Assembly: GCF_014696675.1 (NCBI RefSeq)
Contig: NZ_JACJQN010000003.1
Location: forward strand, 62,001 to 126,000
From: Phormidium tenue FACHB-1052
Lineage (GTDB): Bacteria > Cyanobacteriota > Cyanobacteriia > Phormidesmidales > Phormidesmidaceae
Length of the DNA stretch: 64,000 bases
Direction: 5' to 3'
Shown: positions 35,636 through 43,982 of the stretch, piece after piece
Position numbering within the stretch: the stretch's first letter is position 1
Layout: each line of letters starts with the position of its first letter
Made by a program: the position numbers and the translations under genes
The notes under the pieces: model-generated
Database searches by the model: none
Told to the model about the DNA's origin: nothing
What the model saw: only the letters and a program-made list of their open reading frames with translations

Positions 35636-36044
35636 AGCGAGTAAAGGCGCGATCGCGCGGCCTGGATGGGTTCTCTCCCAAGATGCCCAGGAAAAATGGT
35701 GTGATGCGTGATACCTCAATAATTCTTCGCACTGAGGTCGACAGCCCTCGCCGCAAACTTCAGCCTCAATTGAGTTCCCAAGCGCGAAAACTCCTGGGCC
35801 AGTGCAGCGCCCTAGCCCAGGTCTTCTGCCGTAGCCCTAGCTTTCTGTGGATATAACGGTTTTGAATTACCAAAGATGCTTACTGCTGGTAGCCATTGGT
35901 TGACTGTGGAGAACAAAAAGGCTCCTGTCTCTGGGAATTTTTTGCTCTCCACAGACCTGCGGGTTGAGGAGACACTCCAGCGGCGTTGTCAACGTTGGTT
36001 CCCCCACGCTTGCGTATTGCTGCCGCGAAGGGGCTAGCTCACGT
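35636..36044. other. Intergenic stretch without a recognised gene
   Basis: A 409-base spacer between the phycobilisome-like gene start and the lipoprotein gene end. The first part is GC-rich and probably holds the phycobilisome-like gene promoter. I found no tRNA, repeat array or credible reading frame. A short dyad-like stretch lies near 35905-35955 (GGAGAACAAAAAGG ... TTTTTTGCTCTCC), which may be the lipoprotein gene terminator. Confidence 0.5.
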
Positions 36045-36644
36045 TTAGGTGGTTCGGTCGTAGATCTGACGGCCAGCACTGAGTTCAGGAGCAATTTCGT
36101 CACGGTTGTCTATGAAGGTGTATTGCTCATTGAAGCTACCCTCAGGGCGTTCCCCGACGATAAAGTGCCGTATGGGCATGTCTGGCGCATTTAACACAAC
36201 TCGGTCTGAAACCCGTTCGGCTTCTGCGAGGGCATTGGGATCTACTTCTTCTAAGAGAGAAACAACCCAGAGTTCATTGTCAACAACGTGTACTCCTTGG
36301 ATGGCCAGGTTGTATCCCCCGGAGGGCACTTCGACCTCTGGGGTAATGGTGCGCTCGACTCGCTCCGCACCAGGCACATCTACATCGATGTAGGGAACTT
36401 CGATGGTTTGTTCTTCCTGAACTACAACGACCCTAGGAACAGTCACCGTTCGCTCTGTGACTCCGATATTCACATCCGGGCCTTGGATGTCGTACTCAGG
36501 CAGGCTACCGGGTTCTACCTGAACATCTACATCGGGCAAGCTGCCGGTTTCTTCTTGTTGAATTCGACAGGCCGTTAGCGGCATTGCAACGAGCAGGATA
36601 GAAAGGGAAACGAGATATTTGGGACGAGATATGCGTAATTTCAT
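36045..36644 (-). CDS. Predicted lipoprotein of unknown function
   Basis: A 199-residue protein with a lipoprotein signal peptide: basic MKLRISRPKY, a hydrophobic core, and lipobox LTAC with Cys26 as the lipid anchor. The mature part has an acidic, beta-type middle with repeated valine-rich stretches (VTERTVTVPRVVVVQEEQTIEVPYIDVDVP) and then LAIQGVHVVDNELWVVSLLEE. I do not recognise the domain. It is probably anchored in the periplasm or outer membrane. It lies alone between two large spacers, so its own promoter is expected in 36645-36900. Confidence 0.7.
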   Translation of the reverse strand: MKLRISRPKYLVSLSILLVAMPLTACRIQQEETGSLPDVDVQVEPGSLPEYDIQGPDVNIGVTERTVTVPRVVVVQEEQTIEVPYIDVDVPGAERVERTITPEVEVPSGGYNLAIQGVHVVDNELWVVSLLEEVDPNALAEAERVSDRVVLNAPDMPIRHFIVGERPEGSFNEQYTFIDNRDEIAPELSAGRQIYDRTT

Positions 36645-37366
36645 CGCGTGGCCTACTTTAATACAACAGTGGCCCTCTCAACCCGCTCCGAAGCAATGCT
36701 TACAGCTATCTTGCAACACCAAAAACTACAGACCGCAAAGGCAACTCTAGAAAAGGCATAAATAAGTACTGAGAGTACTGAAATCTCAATACTCATTCCG
36801 GCTCGCCTGGGAGGGCGCATCACTTCTATATTTTGCGCAAACGTCTTTGAATTGATATCCCTCATTACGTGGGTAGTGGTAAAAAATGCCCTAACTCAAA
36901 AGATAGAGATTCTCAGGAAAATTTATTAGACTATAGCCCTATCCCCTGGGGAGCAGCTCGCATGGTTTGCAACAGCCTTCGGTGTTGATCGGTGGCTTGG
37001 ACGTGGGCCGACGATGCTGGTGCGATGGCGGCGTTTTAGGAGAGTGAGGCGCTGGGTTGAGCGATCGCCTACGTCTGTCCCTTGGGGCGGGCAAGAGCAC
37101 CGGGGGCTACAGGCGCGATCGCCAATCCGCCGCCATACCCTATATGACGAGGCAAAGGCTACTCTAGCCTTTCATCAAACCATGCCCGACCAGCTAACTG
37201 TGCTTCGCCACGCAGAACTTCTGCCCCTAACCGAGAGCTGTGTAGAGGCTCAGTTTAAAGCCTTGTCAGGCCCGATTTCATTGAGGCAAGTCGCCACACC
37301 TTAGTTTAATAAGGCTGTGGATTGGGTCTATTCTGATAAAGATGCCGAATTTGCCCAGCCGTAGCC
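36645..37366. other. Large intergenic region without a supported gene
   Basis: A 722-base region. The part from about 36645 to 36930 is AT-rich and may hold the lipoprotein promoter; the part from 36960 to 37366 is GC-rich with several HIP1 sites and should include the aminotransferase promoter. Two overlapping frames there (one on each strand) lack ribosome sites and give unlikely protein composition. No tRNA pattern or repeat was found. Confidence 0.5.
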
Positions 37367-38281
37367 ATGCACAACTTTTTACCCGTCGCCTACTTCGAAG
37401 GCCAGTTTTGCGATTTTAGCGACGCCAAGATTTCCATTGCCACCCACGCCCTGCACTACGGCACCGGGGCCTTTGGCGGGCTGCGTGGCATTCCTGACCC
37501 GGCGGGGAGTGGGCGTATTTTGCTCTTTCGCCTCGATCGCCACTGCCAGCGCCTCAGCACCAGCGCTCGATTGCTCAACTATGACTTGCCCGCCGACAAA
37601 ATTCGGGCGGTGATTGAAGATTTCGTTCGCAAAAACAGCCCTGACAAGTCGTTCTACATTCGGCCCTTTGTCTACACCTCAGACCTAGGCATTTCGCCCC
37701 GGCTGCACAACGTCGAGAAGAGCTTTTTTGTCTATGGCCTAGAGCTGGGCGACTACCTCTCGCCCGAGGGCGTCACCTGCCGGATTAGCTCGTGGTACCG
37801 GCAAGAAGACCGCAGCCTGCCCCTGCGCGGCAAGATTAGCGGGGCCTACATCACCTCGTCGCTAGCTAAAACCGAAGCCGTTGAATCGGGCTTTGACGAA
37901 TCGATTCTAATGAATTCCCAGGGCAAAGTCAGCGAAGCCTCGGGCATGAACGTGTTTATCGTGCGCCACGGCAAGCTGATCACCCCTGGCTATGAGCAAG
38001 ATATTCTTGAAGGCATTACCCGCGACAGCATTCTCACCGTGGCCCGCAATTTGGGCATTGAGGTGGTCGAGCGCCCGGTCGATAAGTCAGAGCTGCTGAT
38101 CGCCGATGAGGTGTTTCTCAGCGGTACAGCCGCCAAAATCACCCCGGTTCGCAAGGTGGAGTCGTACAACCTGCCCACAAGCCGCCCCGTCACCGATCGC
38201 CTGCGGGAAAAACTCACCGCCATCACCGAAGGGCGCGACGACGACTATAAAGACTGGGTATTTGCGATCGACTTGGGGTAG
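37367..38281 (+). CDS. ilvE: Branched-chain amino acid aminotransferase
   Basis: A 304-residue PLP enzyme of fold type IV. The N-terminal block is AYFEGQFCDFSDAKISIATHALHYGTGAFGGLRG, the PLP lysine is Lys156 in RGKISGAYI, and the phosphate region is NSQGKVSEASGMNVFIVRHGKL. GITRDSILTVARNLGIEVVERPV and EVFLSGTAAKITPVRKVESY are family motifs. It moves amino groups between glutamate and branched-chain 2-oxo acids in Val/Leu/Ile synthesis. It stands alone. Closely related D-amino-acid transaminases differ in this region, so IlvE is the best call. Confidence 0.9.
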   Translation: MHNFLPVAYFEGQFCDFSDAKISIATHALHYGTGAFGGLRGIPDPAGSGRILLFRLDRHCQRLSTSARLLNYDLPADKIRAVIEDFVRKNSPDKSFYIRPFVYTSDLGISPRLHNVEKSFFVYGLELGDYLSPEGVTCRISSWYRQEDRSLPLRGKISGAYITSSLAKTEAVESGFDESILMNSQGKVSEASGMNVFIVRHGKLITPGYEQDILEGITRDSILTVARNLGIEVVERPVDKSELLIADEVFLSGTAAKITPVRKVESYNLPTSRPVTDRLREKLTAITEGRDDDYKDWVFAIDLG

Positions 38282-38400
38282 TCTCCTCGCCAGACGACTC
38301 CCTTAAAGCTTGGCGAAACGCCACGCAGTCATGGGCTAGCCGCTTGCTTAAATAAATATCCTGAGTTTTAGCGCCAGCCTTGGAGGTGGGGGCGCAGCGC

Positions 38401-39723
38401 CTAGAGCAGTTGCCTAAACAGCAGTGCCATGTGGCCCTTGATTTTTTCGGGAGTCGGGCGGTTTAGCCACTCGGCATAGGTGAGGCAGAGACTTCTTTCC
38501 AGGGCATCGGTAAAAAACTGCTCGACCTGGCGGGCTAACTCAGGATAAGCTCCCGAAATATTTAGCTCGTCATTGTGGAAATAGCTGCGGGGGTCAAAGT
38601 TGGCGCTGCCGGTGCTGACCCAACCGTCATCTACCAGCACAAACTTGGCGTGCATCATGCTGGGCTGATACTCGCAAATTTTGACCCCGGCCTTGAGCAG
38701 GGGGCCATACAGGCCGCGACTGGCCAGGTGAACCATTTTTTTGTCGGTGGCGGCCCCCATGGTGAGGATGCGAACATCAACCCCTTTTTGGCGGGCGCGG
38801 ATCAGGGCTTGGGTAGTGTCGTCGTCGGGCACCAGGTAGGGGCTGCCAATCCACAGCCGCTCCTTGGCCGCTAGAATGTGGAGCTGCATCAGCAGCCGCA
38901 TGGAAGATTCGTTGAGGCTAGAGGTGTTGTCGGTAATGTAAAGCGGCGTAGACCCCTGCTTTTGTACCGAATGCAGACCTTGTTTGAGGTCGATGCACCC
39001 TCCAGCACAGGACCAGTTTTGCAGAAATTTGCCCTGGAGCAGGCTGACCACTTCGCCTTCGTAGGCCACTTCAAAGTCAAGCCAGGGGCCATCATCGTGA
39101 TCAAAGGCGACCCCATCCCAAAAGTCAGATACGCCAGCTCCGCCGATAAACACTCGGCGACCGTCGATGATCAGCAGTTTGCGGTGCGATCGCGAGTTGT
39201 ATTCCAGCGGCGCACGCCAGTCGAGGGGCCGAAAGAACTGGATTTCGACCCCGACATTTCTCAGCCGCTGCCAGTATTTTTCGGGCATGGCCTTGGTGCC
39301 CTGGTGGTCGAGCAGGAGTTGCACCGTCACCCCGGCCATGGCGCGATCGGCAACCACCTCGGCAAAGGCATCGGTTCGGCGACCCGGCGTCATAAAGTAG
39401 GTTTCATACTGAATCAGGTGCTCGGCACCAGCCATGGCGGTGTCGCGAGCGGCATAGACATCATCGATCTCACTCCAGAAACCAACCAGGTGCCCAGTAG
39501 TATCTGCGGAGTTGGCCAGCCCTTCTAGACAAAGGGCAAAACAGGGATCATCTAAGCTGGGTACGTTATTGATCGTGCAGGTAGAGACCTGGCGAAAGCT
39601 ACCCCTGAGATACCCATAGAGCACCAGCACCAGCACCAGCAGCACCAGCCCTATCGCTAGCCACCACAGCCACACAGGCGGAGGCTCTCCATCAGAGTCT
39701 GAGTCTTCGGACGAGGTAGGCAT
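38401..39723 (-). CDS. Phospholipase D-like (cardiolipin-synthase type) membrane protein
   Basis: A 440-residue protein with an N-terminal membrane segment (about 15-38, WLWWLAIGLVLLVLVLVLYGY) after an acidic start. Two HKD motifs are seen: HRKLLIIDGRRVFIGGA (about 180) and HAKFVLVDDGWVSTGSANFDPRSYFHNDE (about 360). These form the PLD active site. It most likely synthesises or remodels cardiolipin or cleaves phospholipids, facing the periplasm. It has a long region between the motifs with KQGLHSVQKQGSTPLYITDN. ATG 39723 fits. Confidence 0.88.
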   Translation of the reverse strand: MPTSSEDSDSDGEPPPVWLWWLAIGLVLLVLVLVLYGYLRGSFRQVSTCTINNVPSLDDPCFALCLEGLANSADTTGHLVGFWSEIDDVYAARDTAMAGAEHLIQYETYFMTPGRRTDAFAEVVADRAMAGVTVQLLLDHQGTKAMPEKYWQRLRNVGVEIQFFRPLDWRAPLEYNSRSHRKLLIIDGRRVFIGGAGVSDFWDGVAFDHDDGPWLDFEVAYEGEVVSLLQGKFLQNWSCAGGCIDLKQGLHSVQKQGSTPLYITDNTSSLNESSMRLLMQLHILAAKERLWIGSPYLVPDDDTTQALIRARQKGVDVRILTMGAATDKKMVHLASRGLYGPLLKAGVKICEYQPSMMHAKFVLVDDGWVSTGSANFDPRSYFHNDELNISGAYPELARQVEQFFTDALERSLCLTYAEWLNRPTPEKIKGHMALLFRQLL

Positions 39724-39834
39724 CGCAATTGTTACCGTGACGACACTAAGCCCCCAGCATAGTCACTTAGCTGCATCTAGCATCTCTATCTAGAGGAACA
39801 GCCCTAGGGCCGTAGACACTTCAGCGACAATTGA

Positions 39835-41124
39835 TTAAGCTGCCGACTGCGATGGCAGCACCCGACTCAGCACCACATAAATTGCCAGGGCCGAGACGAT
39901 GCCGTTGATGGGCACAATGCCCCAGCCCGCCAGTCCGGTGAAGTAGGCGATCGCCGAAGCCCCCAGGTAGGCGATCACCCCTGCCCAGTTAAACGCGGGC
40001 TGAGAAGTTTCTAGCGAAGGAAACTGCCCCCGACGATAAATCCAGTAGTCGGCCATGATAATGCCCCCAATGGGTGGAATAAAGGTGCCAAGCAAAATTA
40101 GATACTGCACCAGCCCTTCGTAAATGCCGCCCCAGGCCATAAACAGCGCAATGGTCGCGCCTCCCAGCACAAACAGAGTGCGGCGACTAGAGCGAAACAT
40201 ATTTGACCCGGCGATGGAGAAGGCGTAGATGGTGTTGTCCTGGGTCGTCCACATATTCAAAAAGAACAGAATCAGCCCGCCGACCACTAGACCCTGCTGG
40301 GCCATCACCTTGACAATGTCGGGCTCGCCATAGACCTTGGCGCAAAATGCCCCCGAAAAAATTAAAAAGCCGTTGCCCAAAAAGAAGGCGATCAGGGTGG
40401 CGATAAAGCCCATTTTGCCGTTTTTGGCAAACCGGCTCCAGTTGGTGGCCTGGGTGCCGCCTGAGACAAAGGTGCCCACGATAATCGTAATGGCTGCGCC
40501 CAGGGGCAGGGGGTCGGCGATCGCCGCCTGCTGCAAACCCGCAAAGCCGCCCACATCCCGCGAGGCCACCGTCAAGCTTATCAGCATGAGCAGCACCATG
40601 GCGGGTACCGCCACCCGACTCAGCCAGTCCATCGCCTGATAGCCAAAGTAGGCCGTCGAGCAAAAGGCGTAGGTGAAAAATAGAATAATTAGCCAGTTCC
40701 AAGACTCGGGCACCCCGGCCAGGGTATTGAGCAGCTGCGCCATCAGCGCCGAGCCCCAGGCATACCAGCCAATCTGCGTAAAGCCCAGAATAAAATCGAC
40801 CCAGCGCGAGCCCACATTGCCAAAGCTAAACCGCGCCATCAGCACCGTCGAGAGCCCGGTCTGACCCGCGATGTAGCTCAGCAACGCCGCATATAGCCCC
40901 AAAATCAGGTTGCCAATGACAATCAGCGCTACCAGGTTTGGCCAAAACTGAAACGACGGACCGATTAACCCACCGGCAAACAGCGTGCCCGAGTACAGGG
41001 TAAACCCTGCCAAAAGCGGGGCCAGGGAAATCAGCGATCGCCGCGATATCTCTGGCACGGGGCTCAACGGATAGTCTTCAGCCGCTGAGCCCTGGGACAC
41101 AAAAGGTTCGGTAGTAGTAGACAT
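39835..41124 (-). CDS. NCS1-family cytosine/purine permease
   Basis: A 429-residue transporter with about twelve membrane segments. Motifs include ISRRSLISLAPLLAGFTLYSGTLFAGG, FSFGNVGSRWVDFILGFTQIGWYAWGSAL and GGIIMADYWIYRRGQFP near the C terminus, as in CodB-like NCS1 carriers. It should import a nucleobase or related ring compound with H+ or Na+. I start it at ATG 41124 (MSTTTEPFVSQG); the open frame to 41166 begins with TTG. No purine-catabolism gene is near, so the substrate is uncertain. Confidence 0.9.
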   Translation of the reverse strand: MSTTTEPFVSQGSAAEDYPLSPVPEISRRSLISLAPLLAGFTLYSGTLFAGGLIGPSFQFWPNLVALIVIGNLILGLYAALLSYIAGQTGLSTVLMARFSFGNVGSRWVDFILGFTQIGWYAWGSALMAQLLNTLAGVPESWNWLIILFFTYAFCSTAYFGYQAMDWLSRVAVPAMVLLMLISLTVASRDVGGFAGLQQAAIADPLPLGAAITIIVGTFVSGGTQATNWSRFAKNGKMGFIATLIAFFLGNGFLIFSGAFCAKVYGEPDIVKVMAQQGLVVGGLILFFLNMWTTQDNTIYAFSIAGSNMFRSSRRTLFVLGGATIALFMAWGGIYEGLVQYLILLGTFIPPIGGIIMADYWIYRRGQFPSLETSQPAFNWAGVIAYLGASAIAYFTGLAGWGIVPINGIVSALAIYVVLSRVLPSQSAA

Positions 41125-41307
41125 GGGTTCAAAGAACGCTTTGGCCGCATTGTAAAGATAGGCCAAAGCGCAAACAGTGTTTCAAAAAACATTTAGGCAG
41201 TCGCTATTTTTGACTGTTTGCTAGGTAAGCAAAGTTCGCAGAGATTTAGAGTCCCTTGTCTTCGTTCAGGTCAATTCCTAAAATCTTGAGATCTAACCCA
41301 GCATCGT

Positions 41308-42006
41308 CTAGGAGGCTGGCGGCAAACTCCCTTGGGTGTCGCTCTGACCTGCCAGGCGGTTTTTCATTGCCGCTAGCTCACTATCCACTGTGGTTGAGCC
41401 GCCTTCAAGGGCCGCAAACTGACGTTCTAGGGGGTCGCCGCTGAGTTCTTCAAGGGCTTCAGATTTGGCTTCTAACTCCATGACTCGCTCCTCCATACGC
41501 TCAAAGGCGGCGATCGAGCCATTGGTGCCCGTCTGCCCGAGCATGTCTTGAATGCGCTGAGAAGCCTCGGCGGAGCGGGCGCGAGCGATATACAAGTCTT
41601 TTTTAGTGCGGGCGTCAGAAATTTTGGCCTCTAACCGCCGCATATTGTCCTTGAGGCCGTTAACCACATCGCGCTGCTGGTCGAGCTGGGCATCCATCGC
41701 CTGGGCCGATTGCAGGTAGGTTTGGCGGCGGGTAAGAGCCTGGCGAGCCAGGTCTTCTTCGCCCTTTGCAATGGCGAGTTCAGCGCGGTTGTACCACTCC
41801 TGGGCGGTTGATTTGGCCTGGGCACTCTGGCGCTCGGTGCGCTTTTGGGTGGCGATCGCCTGGGCCACCGCCTGACGCAGCTGAATCAGATTGGCCTGCA
41901 TATCGGCCATCGCCTGCTCTAGCACTTTTTCGGGCTCTTCGGCCTGGTTGACGGCGCTACTTAGATTAGCCCGCAGAACTCGCCATACCCGATCAAACAA
42001 CCCCAT
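41308..42006 (-). CDS. pspA: PspA/IM30-family membrane-remodelling protein
   Basis: A 232-residue coiled-coil protein beginning MGLFDRVWRVLRANL (amphipathic helix) and EEPEKVLEQAMADMQANLIQLRQAVA, with GSIAAFERMEERVMELE and ERQFAALEGGSTTVDSELAAMKNRLAG near the end. It is an ESCRT-III-like protein that forms rods or rings on membranes. Vipp1 (IM30) in cyanobacteria is longer (~260) because of an extra C-terminal helix. That helix is missing here, so the protein is closer to PspA than to thylakoid Vipp1. It stands alone; a separate vipp1 is probably elsewhere in the genome. Confidence 0.88.
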   Translation of the reverse strand: MGLFDRVWRVLRANLSSAVNQAEEPEKVLEQAMADMQANLIQLRQAVAQAIATQKRTERQSAQAKSTAQEWYNRAELAIAKGEEDLARQALTRRQTYLQSAQAMDAQLDQQRDVVNGLKDNMRRLEAKISDARTKKDLYIARARSAEASQRIQDMLGQTGTNGSIAAFERMEERVMELEAKSEALEELSGDPLERQFAALEGGSTTVDSELAAMKNRLAGQSDTQGSLPPAS

Positions 42007-42049
42007 CGAGCCTCTCCCACAACGGTGATTTGCTTCAGCATAACAGGCG

Positions 42050-42222
42050 AGTAGAGGGGTGGTGAGATAGGGAAGATGGGGAGATAAGGAAGGTGAGGGG
42101 GTTGAGGAAGGTTAGAACAACAGGCTGTGGAGACTTCAAACATCCCCAAATCCTAAAGATCTGCAATCCGCCTATTTTCCCATCTCCCTCATCTCCCCTA
42201 TCTCCCTCACCTACTCCCCACC
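42050..42222. repeat. Low-complexity purine/pyrimidine repeat pair
   Basis: A G/A-rich stretch at about 42056-42112 (runs such as GGTGAGATAGGGAAGATGGG) and a C/T-rich stretch at about 42176-42222 (CCCATCTCCCTCATCTCCCC) are near-complements, so they form a long imperfect inverted repeat. The same kind of sequence is seen at 33405-33470 and inside the selD linker (4387-4440). It lies between pspA and the SPOR gene. Confidence 0.6.
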
Positions 42223-43620
42223 CTAGGGCGAAATCACCTGGGCCGGAATCCCCTGACCCTGGAGCTGATCCGCCAGGTTTTGGGCCGATGACGGCTGAGA
42301 AAACGCACCCATCTGAATGCGGGTGCCACTGGAGAAATTGCGGACATAAGCATCACCCACCGCACTGCGGGCTGACTCTAGCGACTGGGTGCCGTTGTAG
42401 TCAGTCACCACGTAGTAGCTAGGCGCTGCCGCCTGGGGCGGAGCTTGGGTAATGGGGGCTGGCGGTGCTACAGCAGCAGGAGCCAGCGGGGCCGGAGGCG
42501 CTGCTGGGGCTCGATTTGCGGCCAGCGGTTGAGGCGGTCGGGCCGGGGCTGCCGGGGGTGCTACCCGAACAGGAGACGCAGCCGGGGTAGGGGCTGATCG
42601 CGCCGGAGCTGCGGTCGAGGCAGGCCTAGGGCTAACAGCCGCTCTAGGAGCGGTCACAATTTCGGCACGCAGCACTCCACCGCTGCCCCCCGTCGGAGTG
42701 AGCACGCCGGGGCGAGGGCCTGTGGTTCTGGGCTCACCAGGGCGCTGGCCGTTGGTCGGCAAGGGCTGCCCCCCGACCATTGCGGGTGCAGTGGTCGGGG
42801 GTAAAGCTGCGGATGCGGCAGGCGATTTGGGTGAATCGGCGGAGGGTAGGGTGCTGATGTTGTTCAGATCGAGGGAGGCGAACTCTTTTTCTGACAGATC
42901 GGGACCGAGGGGCTTGAAGCCTGACTCGGTCTGACTACCTAAGCTATCTAGAGCTACAGAGTCAGCATTCTCTGCTGGACTGGGGTCGCCCTTAAATCGG
43001 CGGGTAATGGCATTATCGGTCAGGTGCTGGATGGCCTCAGGTGACGTGACTAGGTAGCCAAAGCCAGCGCTGGTTACCAGCAGTAGCAGCAGAGCGCCGA
43101 CCCCCAAGGGAGTGGTTAACTGGCGTCTTAGAGAGGGCGTATAGTCTGGCTCGCGATCGCGGGGGGCAGCGGTGGGCCAGCTGCCCAACAGCGCCTCAGT
43201 GCTTTCTAAATAGTCTTCTGGGGACGGGCGATAGGTGGTTAGGGTGCCGCCGTGGCTCATGCGCACCTGGTGGACGGAGGCCTGTGGTGGGTAGGTCTGC
43301 GCGTTGGGTGCTGGCGACTGCCCAAAAATTTCTTGCAGACGGGCATTGGGGGGCGGGGGTGGAGCCGCCGCTGCCGCTGGCGCTGCTGCCGCTGTGGATT
43401 TAACCGTGATGAGATCGATGGGCTTACGGGGAGGAGTCCGTAGCTGTAGGCGAGCTGGGGTAGGGGTAGCCTGACCCGATCGCGCTTGTCGGTAGCGGTG
43501 CAGCTCGTCATCCAGGTTGAGGTTGAGACTTTCTACCGCCCGCTGCAGGCGAAGGTTTGACTCGCTGGCGGGGGCAAAAGTCTCGGGTCTGGTGAATAGA
43601 CCAGAGGGCAATTGCGTCAT
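42223..43620 (-). CDS. SPOR-domain protein with one membrane segment
   Basis: A 465-residue protein. A cytoplasmic N-terminal part (to about 165) has an acidic/Pro-rich stretch with an alanine run, then one membrane segment (about 172-192, LGVGALLLLLVTSAGFGYLV). A long, likely disordered Pro/Ala-rich periplasmic region follows. The C-terminal ~75 residues are a SPOR domain (YYVVTDYNGTQSLESARSAV, RIQMGAFSQPSSAQNLADQL) that binds denuded peptidoglycan at septa. ATG 43620 has GGGAG nine bases upstream; ATG 43629 is also possible. It is divergent from nothing; the upstream spacer has a mobile-type repeat. Confidence 0.85.
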   Translation of the reverse strand: MTQLPSGLFTRPETFAPASESNLRLQRAVESLNLNLDDELHRYRQARSGQATPTPARLQLRTPPRKPIDLITVKSTAAAAPAAAAAPPPPPNARLQEIFGQSPAPNAQTYPPQASVHQVRMSHGGTLTTYRPSPEDYLESTEALLGSWPTAAPRDREPDYTPSLRRQLTTPLGVGALLLLLVTSAGFGYLVTSPEAIQHLTDNAITRRFKGDPSPAENADSVALDSLGSQTESGFKPLGPDLSEKEFASLDLNNISTLPSADSPKSPAASAALPPTTAPAMVGGQPLPTNGQRPGEPRTTGPRPGVLTPTGGSGGVLRAEIVTAPRAAVSPRPASTAAPARSAPTPAASPVRVAPPAAPARPPQPLAANRAPAAPPAPLAPAAVAPPAPITQAPPQAAAPSYYVVTDYNGTQSLESARSAVGDAYVRNFSSGTRIQMGAFSQPSSAQNLADQLQGQGIPAQVISP

Positions 43621-43715
43621 GGTTCTCATCTCCCTGGATGTAGCACTGATTAATACTACTGATTTCTCAAAAGTTGGCAACTAAAAATCGAGAAAAGCAA
43701 ACTACAAGATTTTCT

Positions 43716-43857
43716 GGCGTTGCTGAATTGAGGAATGAATCTGCAAAAGCAACGGTTGATGCATCGGCCCCCCAATTTTGGGGGACTTTGAGGTTGTCTG
43801 GTTCCCCCCAGAATTGGGGGGTTAGGGGGGCAAATCATACTGCTGATCAGCAACGCC
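43716..43857. mobile_element. Candidate MITE or IS remnant (about 142 bp)
   Basis: Perfect 11-base terminal inverted repeats GGCGTTGCTGA (43716-43726) and TCAGCAACGCC (43847-43857) bound a sequence with an internal poly-G/C palindrome (CCCCCCAATTTTGGGGG and CCCCCCAGAATTGGGGGG). GGCGTTGCTGA ends are common at cyanobacterial insertion-sequence or MITE borders as I recall. No transposase frame fits inside. Target duplications are not obvious. Confidence 0.6.
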
Positions 43858-43982
43858 GATTTTCTATGTTCAAAGGGATAGCTCGATCTAGGAGCCATTT
43901 AGCGTCTGGCAGGCTGGGAGTCAGGCGTTGGGTTCGGGCTTTCTAAAGGTAACAACTGGGTGCAGGGTGCAGAGAGTTTTCT

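Noticed and set aside
36653..36865. 70-residue minus-strand frame with a hydrophobic stretch
   Set aside because: No ribosome site, AT-rich non-coding composition; I cannot separate it from chance.
37014..37304. 96-residue plus-strand frame upstream of ilvE
   Set aside because: Arg/Trp-rich start over HIP1 sites, no Shine-Dalgarno and no recognisable fold.
38878..39528. 216-residue plus-strand frame opposite the phospholipase D gene
   Set aside because: It lies wholly antisense to a gene with both HKD motifs and only reflects GC-rich codon bias.
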